Of a stretch of DNA of 64,000 bases, positions 61,751 through 64,000 are shown piece by piece; position 1 is the stretch's first letter; each line of letters opens with the position of its first letter. The translations under genes were made by a program, and so were the position numbers. Source of the DNA: Parelaphostrongylus tenuis. Its lineage: Eukaryota > Nematoda > Chromadorea > Rhabditida > Metastrongylidae. Under the pieces are notes generated by a model. The model worked only from the letters and a program-made list of their open reading frames with translations. It ran no database searches and was not told the DNA's origin. The DNA lies in NCBI GenBank assembly GCA_019055375.1, contig JAHQIW010006006.1, positions 1 through 64,000 of the forward strand, read 5' to 3'.

Positions 61751-62600
61751 TAATTCATTTACATCTACAAGCCGCGATCCATCGACTGAAAAGAGGTCAT
61801 AACACAATTAAAGTAGGGTTCAGTGTGAGGCGTGGACCACTCATGAGGAGGGGAGGAAAGGGAAGGGGGAGGATGAGGGGATGAGGGGCGATTCCTGCGA
61901 AGCGCGTATGCCTCTGACGCAACAACCTCGGCGAGGCTTTAAACTTTCTTTCAGATCATCTGGAAAAAGTTTTTTCCTAATTCGTCTATTAAAGTTGGTA
62001 CTAACCACTTCGTCGTAACCAGGTGTCCCCAAATGCCGTACTACAGATATAGTAATCGTTTCTACCATCCTGACCTGCTGTAGATCTTCGGCAAAGGTTT
62101 GTATTTATACTTTCTCTATTAGTAACAATCTCAGTAGCACAGCGGACAACTCTGAATTTCTTAAGGCCATTTCTAGCAGAACACTTTTGAATGGGAAGCT
62201 GTCAATCGATGCAATAAGTTAGCAAGTAGACGACGGTCCAAACATAGCATGTATACCATCTACAGTAAAAGAGACAAGTTCTAAAACAAAATCAACAGAT
62301 GTTCATTACACGGCCACATTGTCGCAGCAAGTCATTAGTAACCCCCAATCACAGAACCTCTACACATAGTAGCCCAACCATCGACATCTTTAGTCATTAC
62401 AGGCTAGAAAAATTGCCTGACTAAGTTGACCATTTAGCTCCATAAGTCGCAAGTACACCTTGCTCTTACTGTTTCTTATTTGATGTTACCACTCACAAAA
62501 CATTTACCCCACTGAGGGGTGCTGAAACATCTATAATGAGTCTGTACCTTAGACCTGTACAAAATGAATTCGATGTAAGCCGCGTACAAAACGAGTCGTA
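61751..62600. other. Intergenic, convergent with dnc-2
   Basis: A G-rich tract (GGGGAGGAAAGGGAAGGGGG, 61849-61890) is the only notable feature. No coding segment is supported. Confidence 0.45.
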
Positions 62601-62617
62601 TGGGTTCGTGTAAATAT

Positions 62618-62623
62618 TTTATT
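62618..62623 (-). other. Probable dnc-2 polyadenylation signal
   Basis: AATAAA on the minus strand, about 120 nt past the dnc-2 stop. Confidence 0.6.
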
Positions 62624-62741
62624 AGTGGAATTGAAAACATGACGCACTGGAAATTGAAATATCTTACGACGACAATTGATAGATTGAATAATTTACGAGT
62701 ACAACTTTTCTCTTCATCACAAAAAGTGAAGAAATGGGAAC

Positions 62742-63491
62742 TCATTTTCCGAGTTTCTTCAGTCGTTCTTCTAGATTAGTGATCTGACGAAGGACAGTCG
62801 TAATATCCTCCTTGGCTTTCACCTAAACAGGTATGTGATGATAGCATGTCATCAACTGCAACTGATTAACTATATTAAACCCATTTCAAAGTTCTAGCTT
62901 AAATTCTAGCTTGAAATTATTTAGTCAAAGTAAGACAACTGATTGTAAACATACTCATACGTAGAACATAAATACACCTAATCATAAATCTCAACTATGC
63001 ACAAATATCATAGAGAGTGTACAAAAATTGAGTCCGAGCGATGGACTTTAAAAGAACCATCCGAAACTTTGTAAAGCTATATACAAATCTATGTATTAAA
63101 TTCACTTATCAATTAGAACAGTCAATCGCCTAAAAAGCGAATCAAATGGACGACGTCTATACATACCTGTAGCTCACACATTGCCATGCGATCAGCAGCA
63201 ATAGCTTTCTCTATTTGATCACGAACTCCAACTAGCTGTGCTAGTCTTTCCGAGAAATGTTGAGCTGAAGAAATCGGAAGACATGAAAATAAAAACCAAA
63301 AAACTTTGAAACGTTGAAAAAGAATACTTTAAAGTATAACCTTGCTCGTGAAGTCGATGCAGTCCCTGTAGCCTCTTTATATTGATAGGCATCGCAGCAC
63401 AAGCAACATCCCATTTCGTCATGAGTTCAAGCAGCTCATTGACTTTCGTCTCCATTTCATCGTCGAGAACTTTATGTCTCTTATCATCAAC
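62742..63491 (-). CDS. dnc-2: Dynamitin (dynactin p50), C-terminal three exons, partial
   Basis: Dynamitin is the p50 shoulder subunit of dynactin, the activator that links cytoplasmic dynein to cargo. Exons on the minus strand are 63341-63491 (VDDKRHKVLDDEMETKVNEL, then MTKWDVACAAMPINIKRLQG and LHEQ), 63167-63264 (AQHFSERLAQLVGVRDQIEK) and 62742-62822 (VKAKEDITTVLRQITNLEER ending LKKLGK). They join in frame (phases 0/1, 1/0, 0) to give 109 C-terminal residues. The pattern of a W in a hydrophobic helix, RL..L..LHEQ, and a final coiled coil ending RxKKLGK is that of the p50 C terminus. The family is about 330-400 residues, so upstream exons lie beyond the right edge. None was found in 63510-64000. 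It is convergent with grk-2. Confidence 0.93.
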
Positions 63492-63637
63492 CTGAAATGT
63501 GCACAACATCGTTGCTTTTCTTCTGTATATGGAAACAAAAGAAGGATACTACTTCACAACAAAACAACATGCATAGACGGATCCTTCATTATGGACGCTT
63601 CTGCTTGAAAAGCATGTATATAGGAATAATGGACGGT

Positions 63638-63728
63638 ATGCACAGCACTTGACTAGTCAGGAGTTGAACTCGCGTTTCACTCATATATCGAGCGCGTGCT
63701 ACTACTACACCTTTTTAGCAGTGGTATA
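63638..63728 (-). repeat. SINE family A
   Basis: AGGAGTTGAACTCGCGTTTC (inverted B box) and GAGCGCGTGCTACTACTACA (inverted A-box region), lying in the dnc-2 intron or upstream region. Confidence 0.7.
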
Positions 63729-63939
63729 ATGCCACAGCTATCCAAAATATCATCTAAAACTACAAATTACCATCTGAAAATCGTTCAGGTCATACATTCA
63801 AATAAATTCCAGGTCCGACTATCTATTAACCTCGGCATAGTTTGAATAAATCAGTATCTTCTTCTGTTTAGCCGCTCCGAGTGTTAGTATAGATTTATTG
63901 AATATCAGCGAAGCATATAACAATACAGTTAATAATGCA

Positions 63940-64000
63940 GCACGAATATTACAACAGTCGTGGTGGCTTACGTTTCGGCAAGGTTCGCCATCTTCAGAGC
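63940..64000. repeat. Edge of a dispersed repeat
   Basis: TTACGTTTCGGCAAGGTTCG resembles GACGTTTCGGCAATTTCACC at 59110-59130. Both look like one end of a dispersed element, here cut by the window end. Confidence 0.4.

Overview
This window is eukaryotic nuclear DNA from a nematode, most likely a clade V (strongylid or hookworm-like) worm. The evidence is AT-rich sequence with GT...TTTCAG introns, an upstream TTTCAG that looks like a spliced-leader acceptor, many tRNA-derived SINEs, and three conserved genes whose exons closely match what I recall of Caenorhabditis elegans GRK-2, TIN-10 and DNC-2. The species assignment is inference.

Layout. About 1-41 kb is gene-poor and repeat-rich. Its one certain gene is a small minus-strand Tim10 orthologue at 17.39-17.71 kb, whose first exon carries a one-base homopolymer frameshift. 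The rest holds at least three SINE families, several foldback/MITE-like palindromes (20.3-22.7, 23.5-23.8, 24.2-24.8 and 27.8-28.3 kb), an inverted mariner remnant, and a 463-bp inverted duplication (12.43-12.89 versus 14.58-15.05 kb) carrying an intact and a broken copy of the same exon. A number of weakly supported exon models with reasonable splice signals are listed at low confidence.

41.5-57.7 kb holds one complete 18-exon plus-strand gene: grk-2, a GRK2/3-type G-protein-coupled receptor kinase of 706 residues with RGS-homology, AGC kinase and PH domains. Every exon joins in frame. Introns carry SINEs, a roughly 550-bp MITE and simple repeats. 57.7-62.6 kb is mostly noncoding with SINEs and palindromes, plus possible exons of an unidentified plus-strand gene at 60.06-61.75 kb. 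62.74-63.49 kb contains the last three exons of dnc-2 (dynamitin, dynactin p50) on the minus strand, convergent with grk-2 and running off the right edge.

The genes do not form a pathway: GRK-2 acts at the plasma membrane, Tim10 in the mitochondrial intermembrane space and dynamitin in dynein transport. I found no operon, CRISPR, phage or new multi-gene system. The most interesting material is the Tim10 frameshift, the inverted exon duplication, and the repeated head-to-head arrangement of mobile elements.
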